This document shows, in pieces, positions 35,903 to 43,064 of a stretch of DNA of 64,000 bases (position 1 is the stretch's first letter; every line of letters begins with the position of its first letter). A program made the position numbers and the translations under genes. Source of the stretch: Lachnospiraceae bacterium (lineage in GTDB: Bacteria; Bacillota; Clostridia; Lachnospirales; Lachnospiraceae); contig JAFLTE010000001.1 in assembly GCA_022510565.1 (NCBI GenBank), positions 62,001 to 126,000 of the forward strand, given 5' to 3'. Below the pieces are notes generated by a model. The model did no database searches, was not told the DNA's origin, and saw nothing but the letters and a program-made list of their open reading frames with translations.

Positions 35903-35931
35903 ACAATAACACTTTACTTTTTATCTGTCAA
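35903..35931 (-). promoter_or_regulatory. Candidate promoter of the galactan operon
   Basis: TTGACA (35926-35931), 17-base spacer, TATTGT (35903-35908) on the minus strand, then a leader of about 120 very AT-rich bases (repeated AAATAAAT-type units). Confidence 0.6.
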
Positions 35932-35965
35932 CAAACAATAGATAATTTGACTAAATACACAATTT

Positions 35966-35980
35966 TATAAGCGCTTTTTA
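35966..35980. promoter_or_regulatory. cre-like / LacI-type operator candidate
   Basis: The palindrome AAGCGCTT (35969-35976) with AT-rich flanks resembles CcpA catabolite-response elements and other LacI-family operators with a central CG. It lies about 40 bases upstream of the -35 of the galactan promoter. Confidence 0.4.
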
Positions 35981-35997
35981 AGACAAATGGCACAAAA

Positions 35998-36022
35998 TAA
36001 AAAAGAACCCGAAGGTTCTTTT
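35998..36022 (-). terminator. Intrinsic terminator of the lacI-type gene
   Basis: Minus strand AAAAGAACC, TTCG tetraloop, GGTTCTTT and a T-rich tract (TTTTTTATTTTG). It separates the regulator from the operon, so the operon depends on its own promoter. Confidence 0.8.
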
Positions 36023-36032
36023 GAAGTTTCTT

Positions 36033-37016
36033 TTAACAACTTTTACGGAATATGGGAATTCCGTTTACAAAGATGACTTTTGTGACTTTTCCACCGTTCA
36101 GCGCCCGGTTTCTCAATAAATCCAGCGCCGACTCACAGATGATTGGTATATCAATATGGAATGTTGTTAACGGGGGCGATACATACTGTGCCACATTGAC
36201 ATCATTAATGCTGAACACCGCAATTCGCTCCGGTATCTGCACGCCCGCCTCATTCAATGCTTGCAGAACTCCGACCGCAAGGGTATCGTTTGCGACGCAG
36301 AGCGCCGTCGGCATATCTTTCCGCGTTGCCAGTTCTTTTCCCGCTCTATATCCCTCCGCCACCGAATACTTCTGTGTAATATATATGTCATCCTCGCATA
36401 GGCAGCCATAATACGCCGCGCTCTGGCGAAAGGACCATTCCCGTATATCCATGGATGGCTGCTCTGTATCCACATTCTTGTCCGTCCCGCCGACGAAACC
36501 TATCTTCTTATGTCCTTTCTCCACAAAATAGTCTACCATCTGCGTAACAAAGGAATCTAAATTAGGGCGCACCGCGTCAAAAAGTTTTTCATTCGGAGAT
36601 GTGTCGATAAACACACCGTTCTCGCATTTTCCGTACAATTGTTCCAACTCTTTCCGATTCATCCACCCTAATGCAACAAACGCATTTAAATCTGAAGGAA
36701 CCGCCTCTATTCCTTCTTCTTTTGTAATTACGCTTAAATGAATATTTACTTTCTTAGCCTGACTCAGCAATTCATCATAAATCGCCCGGTAATAAATATC
36801 TTCCAGCTCTTCTCCCGGCGATATCCAAAACAAAAACGCTGCATTTTCGATTTTAGGGTATATTATCTTTTTCTTATATCCTATTTTTTCTGCCGTCGCA
36901 AAAATTGCTTCCCGCGTTTCCTGACTGACGGATATTCCCTCATCATAATTCAATACTCTTGATACCGCTGCGCTCGAAACGCCCACAATCTCTGCTATTT
37001 CTTTTACCGTTGCCAT
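36033..37016 (-). CDS. LacI-family regulator of the galactan genes
   Basis: 327 residues. The N-terminal helix-turn-helix (MATVKEIAEIVGVSSAAVSRVLN) is followed by the hinge and a periplasmic-binding-like effector domain (VDYFVEKGHKKIGFVGG, PTALCVANDTLAVGVLQALNEAGVQIPERIAVFSINDVNVAQYVSPPLTT). Its place inside the 51-bp repeats with the galactan genes makes it their likely repressor, responding to a galactooligosaccharide or galactose. An 18-base AT palindrome overlaps its own -10 (37037-37054). GGAGTTGGAGG precedes the ATG. Confidence 0.9.
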   Translation of the reverse strand: MATVKEIAEIVGVSSAAVSRVLNYDEGISVSQETREAIFATAEKIGYKKKIIYPKIENAAFLFWISPGEELEDIYYRAIYDELLSQAKKVNIHLSVITKEEGIEAVPSDLNAFVALGWMNRKELEQLYGKCENGVFIDTSPNEKLFDAVRPNLDSFVTQMVDYFVEKGHKKIGFVGGTDKNVDTEQPSMDIREWSFRQSAAYYGCLCEDDIYITQKYSVAEGYRAGKELATRKDMPTALCVANDTLAVGVLQALNEAGVQIPERIAVFSINDVNVAQYVSPPLTTFHIDIPIICESALDLLRNRALNGGKVTKVIFVNGIPIFRKSC

Positions 37017-37036
37017 ACATGACCTCCAACTCCATT

Positions 37037-37066
37037 AATATTTACATAAATATTTTACTATGTCAA
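37037..37066 (-). promoter_or_regulatory. Promoter of the lacI-type gene with overlapping palindrome
   Basis: TTGACA (37061-37066) and a TAAATA -10 (37039-37044, spacer 16). The perfect palindrome AATATTTA-N2-TAAATATT (37037-37054) covers the -10 and could be an autoregulatory operator; it lacks the central CG usual in LacI sites. Confidence 0.45.
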
Positions 37067-37087
37067 ATGGATTTGAAAACGTATTGT

Positions 37088-37138
37088 CAGGGCATCTTCT
37101 TATTTACGATTATTTTTGATTATCTTTCTTCATGCGCT
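37088..37138. repeat. Right copy of 51-bp direct repeat
   Basis: Identical to 29401-29451. It spans the last 29 bases of the membrane-protein gene, its stop (37110-37112) and 22 bases beyond. The identity ends sharply on both sides. Confidence 0.9.
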
Positions 37139-37598
37139 CCAATTCCGCTTCTATGGCATCGACTCTGGCACTCGTCTGCTGTATTCGTGGATCATCGGAC
37201 CGCTCCGGCTCCGAAAACGTCTTCCTGTTTGCAAAGAGGATGCGAGCCAATAGACCGGCGCCGCCGAAGATAAGCACTAAAATCAGCACCCACTCATACA
37301 AGGTAAGGCGCGTCAACCTGACAGTTGTCGTCATGATGATTGCCAAGACTATAATCAACACACCGGCTGCGGTAAACATTTTGGAAGGAAAACTGCCCTC
37401 CGATGCAAACATCCATACAACTCCGATGATAAAAGGCACCATAATCAGCCCATTACTCATGTTAAATCCGCCAATTCTGAAACCATATCCCCAAAGCGAC
37501 GAGTACACTATGACTTTCTGAGAAAAAATAAACAATCCTGCTATGAGCATTGCCAAGCCCGCTAAAAACTGCAAAAGTTCGTTTCTTGCCTTCTTCAT
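37110..37598 (-). CDS. Hypothetical four-helix membrane protein with coiled-coil tail
   Basis: 162 residues with four membrane segments (LLQFLAGLAMLIAGLFIF, GLIMVPFIIGVVWMFA, MFTAAGVLIIVLAIIMTTTV, YEWVLILVLIFGGAGLL) and a charged C-terminal helix (VDAIEAELERMKKD). I do not recognise a named family. Its last seven codons and stop are the part duplicated as the left 51-bp repeat at 29401, so this gene was probably the neighbour of the deacetylase at 28365 before the galactan islet entered. Confidence 0.75.
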   Translation of the reverse strand: MKKARNELLQFLAGLAMLIAGLFIFSQKVIVYSSLWGYGFRIGGFNMSNGLIMVPFIIGVVWMFASEGSFPSKMFTAAGVLIIVLAIIMTTTVRLTRLTLYEWVLILVLIFGGAGLLARILFANRKTFSEPERSDDPRIQQTSARVDAIEAELERMKKDNQK

Positions 37599-37952
37599 CG
37601 TATCCTCCGTATCAGTCTGTTATATTTTGTATACTGCCGTTAAATAAACACCTATATTAATAAAAGTATATCCGATTTTTACTGCAATGTAAATCCTGCT
37701 GCTTTTGATTAAGTGACTTTTCACTCAAAATAATAACACCCAAATCATGATGATGTTGCGAGCGTCCAAAAAAATGTAATCAGATTTAGAAATTTTTTCG
37801 ATTTTCCTCTTTACAAATCACCATAAATACCGAAATAATATATGTAAGATTAATTATATCTAAGTGCGTCCATACAGACGGCGCTAAAGAACATACGAAC
37901 ACGATACATAAGACATGGAAGTCGCAATTTTAAGAACATGGAGGGTAAAGAA
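37599..37952. other. Intergenic region of about 350 bases between divergent genes
   Basis: AT-rich, no open frame with start signals. It must hold the promoters of the membrane gene (minus) and the FliD-like gene (plus). The only site I can point to is the SigD-like element at 37813-37838. Confidence 0.5.
37813..37838 (+). promoter_or_regulatory. Weak SigD (flagellar sigma)-like promoter candidate
   Basis: TACA (37813-37816), 14-base spacer, CCGAAATA (37831-37838), near the TAAA-N14-16-CCGATAT form used by flagellar sigma factors. It lies about 115 bases upstream of the FliD-like gene. Two mismatches make this tentative. Confidence 0.25.
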
Positions 37953-39161
37953 ATGGGTATTGGTTTAGGCGGATTTAATTCAGGTATGTCGGACATTTAT
38001 TCCAGTTTATTGGGAGGTTCAACAGGCTCCGACGCATCAAGCACTTTATTGACAGATTATGCATCCATCAAGAACGGAAGCTATGGCAAGATGATGAAAT
38101 CATACTATGCCAAGGTAAACGAGGAAGAATCTACTTCTTCCGGCAGTAATTCGAAGACAAAAAATACAGATGCTGCATCTGCCAGTGCGGCAAGAAAGTT
38201 TTATGAGAGCGCAACAGCGATGAGCTCTCTTGATTACAGCGAAGATAACATTGATGAGTTGTATGACAAAGTATCGGAGTATGTTAAGAATTACAATGCT
38301 TTGATGACCGCTGCTTCCAAGAGTGAGAACGCTTCTGTTAAGGCTCAGGCAGACGCTTTGAATGATTATACTTATCAGAATTATAAGTTGTTTGCCCGAC
38401 TTGGTATTACCATGAATTCAGATCGTACTTTGTCAATTGACGAGGATACATTTAAGAAGGTTGACAACAAGACCGGCGCAACGAACATTCCTACCTTGAA
38501 GACTCTTTTCCAAGGTATCAACTCTTTTGCGGATAAGTCAGCTGACAGAGCAAGCAAAATATACAGTCTCGCAAGCGACGGCGACTATGTTACTTCCTCT
38601 AAGGCAAAATATGCCGGAAGTACAGGAAGCTACGTTGCCGGCTCCAGCAGTAAGAAAGACAGCGATTCTGATACCAAGACGAGCGATTCAAAGATGGCAT
38701 CTTCCGCAAGCACGCTGTATAAAACTCTTGAGAAATTAGGCAACACGACATTCGACAGCGATCATAAGGATAGCGTATATGACGCTTTGTCTGCCTTTAT
38801 CAAGGATTACAACGCTCTGCTTAAAGATGCTGAGAAGAGTGAAAATACCAAAGTCACCAATCAGGTTGACTATTTAAAGAATCTTATCAGCAACAACAAG
38901 AGTGCTTTCGCCAAAATCGGCATTACCGTTAATTCCGACAAATCTCTGTCTATCGACGAGGATAAGTTCAAGGAAGCCAATATGAGCGATGTAAAGAGTC
39001 TGTTTGAGGGTTCATACTCTTTCGCCGAAAAGATGAAAGACAGAATCAATCAGATTTATCGTTATGCTAGTAGCGGTGGTTCTTTGGAAACGCAGACTTA
39101 TACCAATCAGGGTGCCTACTCTGCTATTAACGCAGGTACAACATTAGATACCACCCTGTAA
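37953..39161 (+). CDS. Protein with two FliD-C-like repeats
   Basis: 402 residues, no signal peptide or membrane segment. Two homologous blocks, about 81-208 and 252-374, each contain a helical VSEYVKNYNALM / LSAFIKDYNALL segment, then a short strand region ARLGITMNSDRTLSIDED / AKIGITVNSDKSLSIDED, then SLFEGSYSFAEK-type helix. The GIT-x-x-SD-x-x-LSIDE string is the hallmark of the C-terminal domain of flagellar cap FliD. The N-terminal ~75 residues and the linker are Ser/Gly/Lys/Asp rich. It is much shorter than FliD, lacks its other domains, and no flagellar genes are here. I chose the ATG at 37953, with GGAGGG upstream; an ATG five codons earlier overlaps that site. Confidence 0.7.
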   Translation: MGIGLGGFNSGMSDIYSSLLGGSTGSDASSTLLTDYASIKNGSYGKMMKSYYAKVNEEESTSSGSNSKTKNTDAASASAARKFYESATAMSSLDYSEDNIDELYDKVSEYVKNYNALMTAASKSENASVKAQADALNDYTYQNYKLFARLGITMNSDRTLSIDEDTFKKVDNKTGATNIPTLKTLFQGINSFADKSADRASKIYSLASDGDYVTSSKAKYAGSTGSYVAGSSSKKDSDSDTKTSDSKMASSASTLYKTLEKLGNTTFDSDHKDSVYDALSAFIKDYNALLKDAEKSENTKVTNQVDYLKNLISNNKSAFAKIGITVNSDKSLSIDEDKFKEANMSDVKSLFEGSYSFAEKMKDRINQIYRYASSGGSLETQTYTNQGAYSAINAGTTLDTTL

Positions 39162-39178
39162 AAAATGAACAAATAGAG

Positions 39179-39204
39179 AAAAGCACCGAAATCTCGGTGC
39201 TTTT
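39179..39204. terminator. Bidirectional terminator
   Basis: AAAAGCACCGA (39179-39189) and TCGGTGCTTTT (39194-39204) with T-runs on both strands. It serves the plus-strand FliD-like gene and the convergent isomerase gene. Confidence 0.85.
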
Positions 39205-39216
39205 CTTTTGTTTGTC

Positions 39217-40701
39217 TTATGCGAAAGGATTCTCAGTCGGATACGGTAAGCTCTTAGGCTGGTTGTAACCAATCTCGCCTACTTCTACGCCGATATACTT
39301 AAATACCTCATACAACGCTTTTCCAAAGTGTCCGAATGCAACCGCACCATGATGAGGATAATTCTTCTCAATCAGCACATGACGATAGAATCTGCCCATC
39401 TCCGGAATAGCGAATACGCCGATACCGCCGAAGGACTTGGTCGCTACAGGAAGAACCTCACCTTCTGCCACATAGGCACGCAGAATGTTGTCAGCCGTGC
39501 TCTGCAGACGATAGAAGGTAATGTCGCCGGGAACGATATCTCCTTCCAAAGTACCTTGTGTCACTTCCTCAGGCAATGTTCTTGCCATAATCATCTGATA
39601 CTCCATGCTGCACTTGGACAGCTTCTTGGAGCAGGTATTGCCACAATGGAAGCCCATGAAAGTATCCGTAAACTTATAATCGAATTTGCCTTCGATAGAT
39701 TCTTTGTACATATCCTTCGGTACGGAGTTGTTGATGTCGAGCAATGTAACGATATCATCGCTGACAGCTGTACCGATAAACTCGCTCAAGCATCCGTAAA
39801 TATCTACCTCACAGGAAACCGGAATGCCTCTTCCTGTCAGACGGCTGTTTACATAGCAGGGAACGAAACCAAACTGTGTCTGGAATGCAGGCCAACATTT
39901 ACCAGCAATCGCTACATACTCACGATAGCCTTTGTGCTCCTCAACCCAGTCAAGCAGTGTCAGCTCATACTGTGCCAGCTTCGGCAGAATGGTAGGCTTA
40001 TTGTTGCCTGCACCAAGCTCTGCTTCCATATCCTTAACCACGTCGGGAATACGAGGATCATCTGCGTGCTTATTGAAGGCCTCAAACAGATCCAATTCGG
40101 AGTTTTCCTCAATCTCTACACCCAGGTTGTATAACTGCTTAATCGGTGCGTTACAAGCAAGGAAGTTAAGCGGTCTGGGACCGAAAGATATAATCTTTAA
40201 GCCGGCAAGTCCAACGATGGCACGGGCAATCGGAATAAACTCATGGATCATATCCGCGCAATCTTCCGCATCCCCTACCGGATACTCCGGAATATATGCC
40301 TTAACGTTACGAAGTTTTAAGTTATAGCTTGCATTTAACATACCGCAGTATGCATCGCCTCTTCCCTGAACCAAATCATTCTGGGATTCCTCAGCCGCTG
40401 CAACAAACATCTTGGGACCTTCGAAATGCTTTGCCAGCAGAGTCTCAGATATCTCCGGACCAAAGTTGCCCAGATATACGCACAAAGCATTACACCCGTT
40501 ATCTTTAATGTCCTTGAGTGCATTTACCATATCAATCTCACTCTCGATAATGCAGACCGGGCACTCATAAATGTCTGCTGCATCATATTTTGCCTTATAC
40601 GCTCCCACCAAGGCTTTTCTTCTGTTGACTGCAAGTGATGCCGGGAAACAGTCACGGCTTACAGCAACAATACCAATTTTAACTTTTGGTAAATTGTTCA
40701 T
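39217..40701 (-). CDS. L-fucose/L-arabinose isomerase-family protein
   Basis: 494 residues, probably a cytoplasmic aldose-ketose isomerase (FucI/AraA superfamily). Recognisable features are the N-terminal VKIGIVAVSRDCFPASLA, the central PVSCEVDIYGCLSEFIG with a metal-ligand-like Glu, a second cluster DTFMGFHCGNTCS, and the C-terminal HHGAVAFGHFGKALYEVFKYIG. It is co-transcribed with DUF4867 and xylulokinase genes, implying a pentose such as D-arabinose, L-arabinose or D-xylose/xylulose; I cannot decide which. No AraB or FucK is present. GGAGG precedes the ATG at 40701. It ends at a bidirectional terminator. Confidence 0.78.
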   Translation of the reverse strand: MNNLPKVKIGIVAVSRDCFPASLAVNRRKALVGAYKAKYDAADIYECPVCIIESEIDMVNALKDIKDNGCNALCVYLGNFGPEISETLLAKHFEGPKMFVAAAEESQNDLVQGRGDAYCGMLNASYNLKLRNVKAYIPEYPVGDAEDCADMIHEFIPIARAIVGLAGLKIISFGPRPLNFLACNAPIKQLYNLGVEIEENSELDLFEAFNKHADDPRIPDVVKDMEAELGAGNNKPTILPKLAQYELTLLDWVEEHKGYREYVAIAGKCWPAFQTQFGFVPCYVNSRLTGRGIPVSCEVDIYGCLSEFIGTAVSDDIVTLLDINNSVPKDMYKESIEGKFDYKFTDTFMGFHCGNTCSKKLSKCSMEYQMIMARTLPEEVTQGTLEGDIVPGDITFYRLQSTADNILRAYVAEGEVLPVATKSFGGIGVFAIPEMGRFYRHVLIEKNYPHHGAVAFGHFGKALYEVFKYIGVEVGEIGYNQPKSLPYPTENPFA

Positions 40702-40741
40702 AGATTATATCCTCCTTTTAAACCGGCGCTGCCGGTAATAT

Positions 40742-41365
40742 TTACTCTCTGATATCCAGGTTCTTTCCGACCAGTCCGATGTGTGCACCCGCATCCAGAC
40801 CACCTTCCGCATGACCGATCAGCCACTTGTTCTGTGCTGTAATCAGGGAATCCTCCCATCCTTCATGCTTTTCATCTAACGGATAGTTGGTTTTGGCAGG
40901 AAGGACAATTCCCACCTTGAATCCGCCTTCATTTGCGCTGCAAGGTGCATAGTGCAATGTGGTAGCATAAATCTCTACCGCGGTTCCCTCCGGCACGAGG
41001 AAAGCCTCCATCTTCGATGTGTCATATGTAAAGTCATCCGTAATATCCTGCTGCATACCTAAAATAAGCACTGCGTCCGTCGCCGCCACATTAATCTCGG
41101 AGCTTCTGTGATATTCTACTGCGTTCAACTTGTAATTATGCCCATTGCAGTACCCCACCTCAATAGGTAGTTCTCCGTATGTACGTCTCTGCAGCTCCTT
41201 AGCACACCGGGTAGCCTCCAGCGCCGCAATCGACGGTTCATAAGCCACATCCTCCGGTAAGGGAGTCTCTTTCTTCAATACTTCCACCAAATCGCTGAAA
41301 TCGATTCCCTGTACAACCCTACCGTATTTACGGAATGCAGGATCCGTTATCTTCTTAATCTCCAT
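40742..41365 (-). CDS. DUF4867-family protein
   Basis: 207 residues, no membrane segment. The sequence (FRKYGRVVQGIDFSDLVEVL, IEVGYCNGHNYKLNAVEYHRSSEINVAATDAVLILG, EAFLVPEGTAVEIYATTLHYAPC) is beta-rich and resembles a cupin: HNYKLNAVEYH and LVPEGTAVEIYATTLHY would supply the metal-ligand histidines and Glu. It sits between xylB and the isomerase, so a sugar isomerase or mutarotase-like role is inferred. The ATG at 41365 has AAAGGGG upstream; a GTG eight codons earlier is less likely. Confidence 0.75.
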   Translation of the reverse strand: MEIKKITDPAFRKYGRVVQGIDFSDLVEVLKKETPLPEDVAYEPSIAALEATRCAKELQRRTYGELPIEVGYCNGHNYKLNAVEYHRSSEINVAATDAVLILGMQQDITDDFTYDTSKMEAFLVPEGTAVEIYATTLHYAPCSANEGGFKVGIVLPAKTNYPLDEKHEGWEDSLITAQNKWLIGHAEGGLDAGAHIGLVGKNLDIRE

Positions 41366-41394
41366 TTGTTCATACCCCTTTCCTTTCACTGAAA

Positions 41395-42870
41395 CTACTG
41401 AATTTTATCGAACAATTCCTTACATGCCGGATAAATCTGTCTAAACTGCTGATAGCGTGCCTCGTACTTTGCCACAAGATCCGCCTCCGGCTCTACGGTA
41501 TCCACTACTTTGACAATCTTAGCGGCCGCTTCTTCCACATCGGCGTACTCTCCGCACGCAACCGCCGCAAGCATAGCACCGCCCATGGCAGGACCTTCCT
41601 CGCTCTCAATCACATCCACCTTCAAGTTCATAATATTGGCAATCATCTTTTTCCACAGCGGACTCTTCGCACCACCGCCGCAAATCTTAGTCCTCTCAAT
41701 CTTGATTCCCAGAGATTTTGCCACTTCCAGAGAATCGCGCAGTGCAAAAGCAACACCTTCTAAAACCGCCTGAGTCATATCCGCTCTGGTAGTGTCCATC
41801 GTCATACCGATAAATGTACCTCTGGCATTGGGATTATTGTGAGGCGAGCGTTCTCCCATCAAATAGGGCAGGAAATACACATGATTCTCTCCCAATTTAT
41901 CATTGGTAATATCCTTCTGCTCTGCTGCATAATCCGTGGTGCCGATAATCTCGTCCATCCACCATTTATTACAGGAAGCTGCGCTCAACATACAGCCCAT
42001 CAAATGATAATGCCCATCCGCATGAGCAAAAGCGTGCAGCGCATTGTATTTATCCACTCCAAACTTATCAGAGGAGATAAAGATAGTTCCGCTTGTGCCG
42101 AGGGAAATATTGCACATACCGTCTCCGACCGTACCTGTTCCCACGGCTGCAGCTGCGTTATCGCCGCCGCCTGCCGCCACTTTCACCGTCGCAGGAATTC
42201 CCAGTTCTTCCGCTATCTGTGGTAAAACCGTCCCCACCGTCTCATAACTTTCATAAATTTTAGCAAGTTGTTCTTCCTTGACACCGCATATATCGCACAT
42301 TTCTTTCGACCAACAGCGATTCTTCACATCAAACAACAGCATACCGGAGGCATCCGATACATCGGTGCAGTGTACACCTGTCAGCTTGTAGGCAATATAG
42401 TCCTTAGGGAGCATAATCTTCTTAATCCGAGCAAAGTTCTCAGGCTCCTTATTCTTCACCCACAATACCTTCGGCGCGGTAAAGCCGGTAAAAGAGATAT
42501 TCGCCGTGTATGCCGAGAGTTTGTCCTTGCCGATCACATTGTTCAGATAATCGCACTCCTCCGCGGTTCTTCCGTCGTTCCATAAAATAGCAGGTCTGAT
42601 AACCTCGTCATTCTCGTCCAGAATGACAAGTCCGTGCATCTGCCCGCCGAAACTGATACCGGCGATCTGACTCTTATCCACTCCGGCAATCAACTCTTTA
42701 ATACCCGCCATACTCTGCTCATACCAGTCTTCCGGCTTTTGCTCCGACCAGCCCGGATGCGGAAAATAAAGCGGATATTCCTTTGATACAATATTCACAA
42801 TTTTGCCGTTTCCTTCCATCAAAAGAAGCTTAACGGCACTTGTCCCCAAATCAACACCAATGTACAGCAT
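41395..42870 (-). CDS. xylB: Xylulokinase
   Basis: 491-residue FGGY-family kinase that phosphorylates D-xylulose to feed the pentose phosphate pathway. The start YIGVDLGTSAVKLLLM is the ATP-binding loop; SFGGQMHGLVILDENDEVIRPAILWND is the sugar-binding motif typical of XylB; GGGDNAAAAVGTGTVGDG and GGGAKSPLWKKMIANIMN follow. First gene of the sugar operon. AGGAGGGG precedes the ATG. A promoter is predicted at 42908-42936. Confidence 0.93.
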   Translation of the reverse strand: MLYIGVDLGTSAVKLLLMEGNGKIVNIVSKEYPLYFPHPGWSEQKPEDWYEQSMAGIKELIAGVDKSQIAGISFGGQMHGLVILDENDEVIRPAILWNDGRTAEECDYLNNVIGKDKLSAYTANISFTGFTAPKVLWVKNKEPENFARIKKIMLPKDYIAYKLTGVHCTDVSDASGMLLFDVKNRCWSKEMCDICGVKEEQLAKIYESYETVGTVLPQIAEELGIPATVKVAAGGGDNAAAAVGTGTVGDGMCNISLGTSGTIFISSDKFGVDKYNALHAFAHADGHYHLMGCMLSAASCNKWWMDEIIGTTDYAAEQKDITNDKLGENHVYFLPYLMGERSPHNNPNARGTFIGMTMDTTRADMTQAVLEGVAFALRDSLEVAKSLGIKIERTKICGGGAKSPLWKKMIANIMNLKVDVIESEEGPAMGGAMLAAVACGEYADVEEAAAKIVKVVDTVEPEADLVAKYEARYQQFRQIYPACKELFDKIQ

Positions 42871-42907
42871 GATACCCCTCCTGTTTCGGTTAATTTCTCA
42901 TATTTCA

Positions 42908-42936
42908 ATAATAATATTTGCAACAAAGAAAATCAA
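42908..42936 (-). promoter_or_regulatory. Promoter of the xylB operon
   Basis: TTGATT (42931-42936), 17-base spacer, TATTAT (42908-42913) on the minus strand, about 35 bases before the start. Confidence 0.6.
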
Positions 42937-42994
42937 TAGAAGAATGTATTTTCCAAGCAATGGGTAATATTTTCCCTGCGCATAATAAAAAGAA

Positions 42995-43033
42995 AAAGGA
43001 CTGTCCGCAGTAACTATCTGCCAGCAGTCCTTT
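42995..43033 (-). terminator. Intrinsic terminator of the GGDEF-EAL gene
   Basis: AAAGGACTG (42995-43003) and CAGTCCTTT (43025-43033) form a nine-base stem followed on the minus strand by TTCTTTTT. It lies about 30 bases after the stop at 43065. Confidence 0.8.
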
Positions 43034-43064
43034 TATCAGGCCTATGTAAGCATCGCTTTCCGCT

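Larger units (their letters stand above)
29401..37138. mobile_element. Galactan-utilisation islet bounded by 51-bp direct repeats
   Basis: A self-contained set (LacI regulator, carbohydrate-binding lipoprotein, cytoplasmic GH53, substrate-binding protein, two permeases, secreted GH53) fills the 7.6 kb between the two repeats, with only 13 bases between the last stop (29465) and the left copy. No integrase, transposase or tRNA is inside. By eye the islet is more AT-rich than its flanks. An ancestral order membrane gene (37110), one 51-bp copy, deacetylase is inferred. Entry by site-specific or homologous recombination are both possible. Confidence 0.6.
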
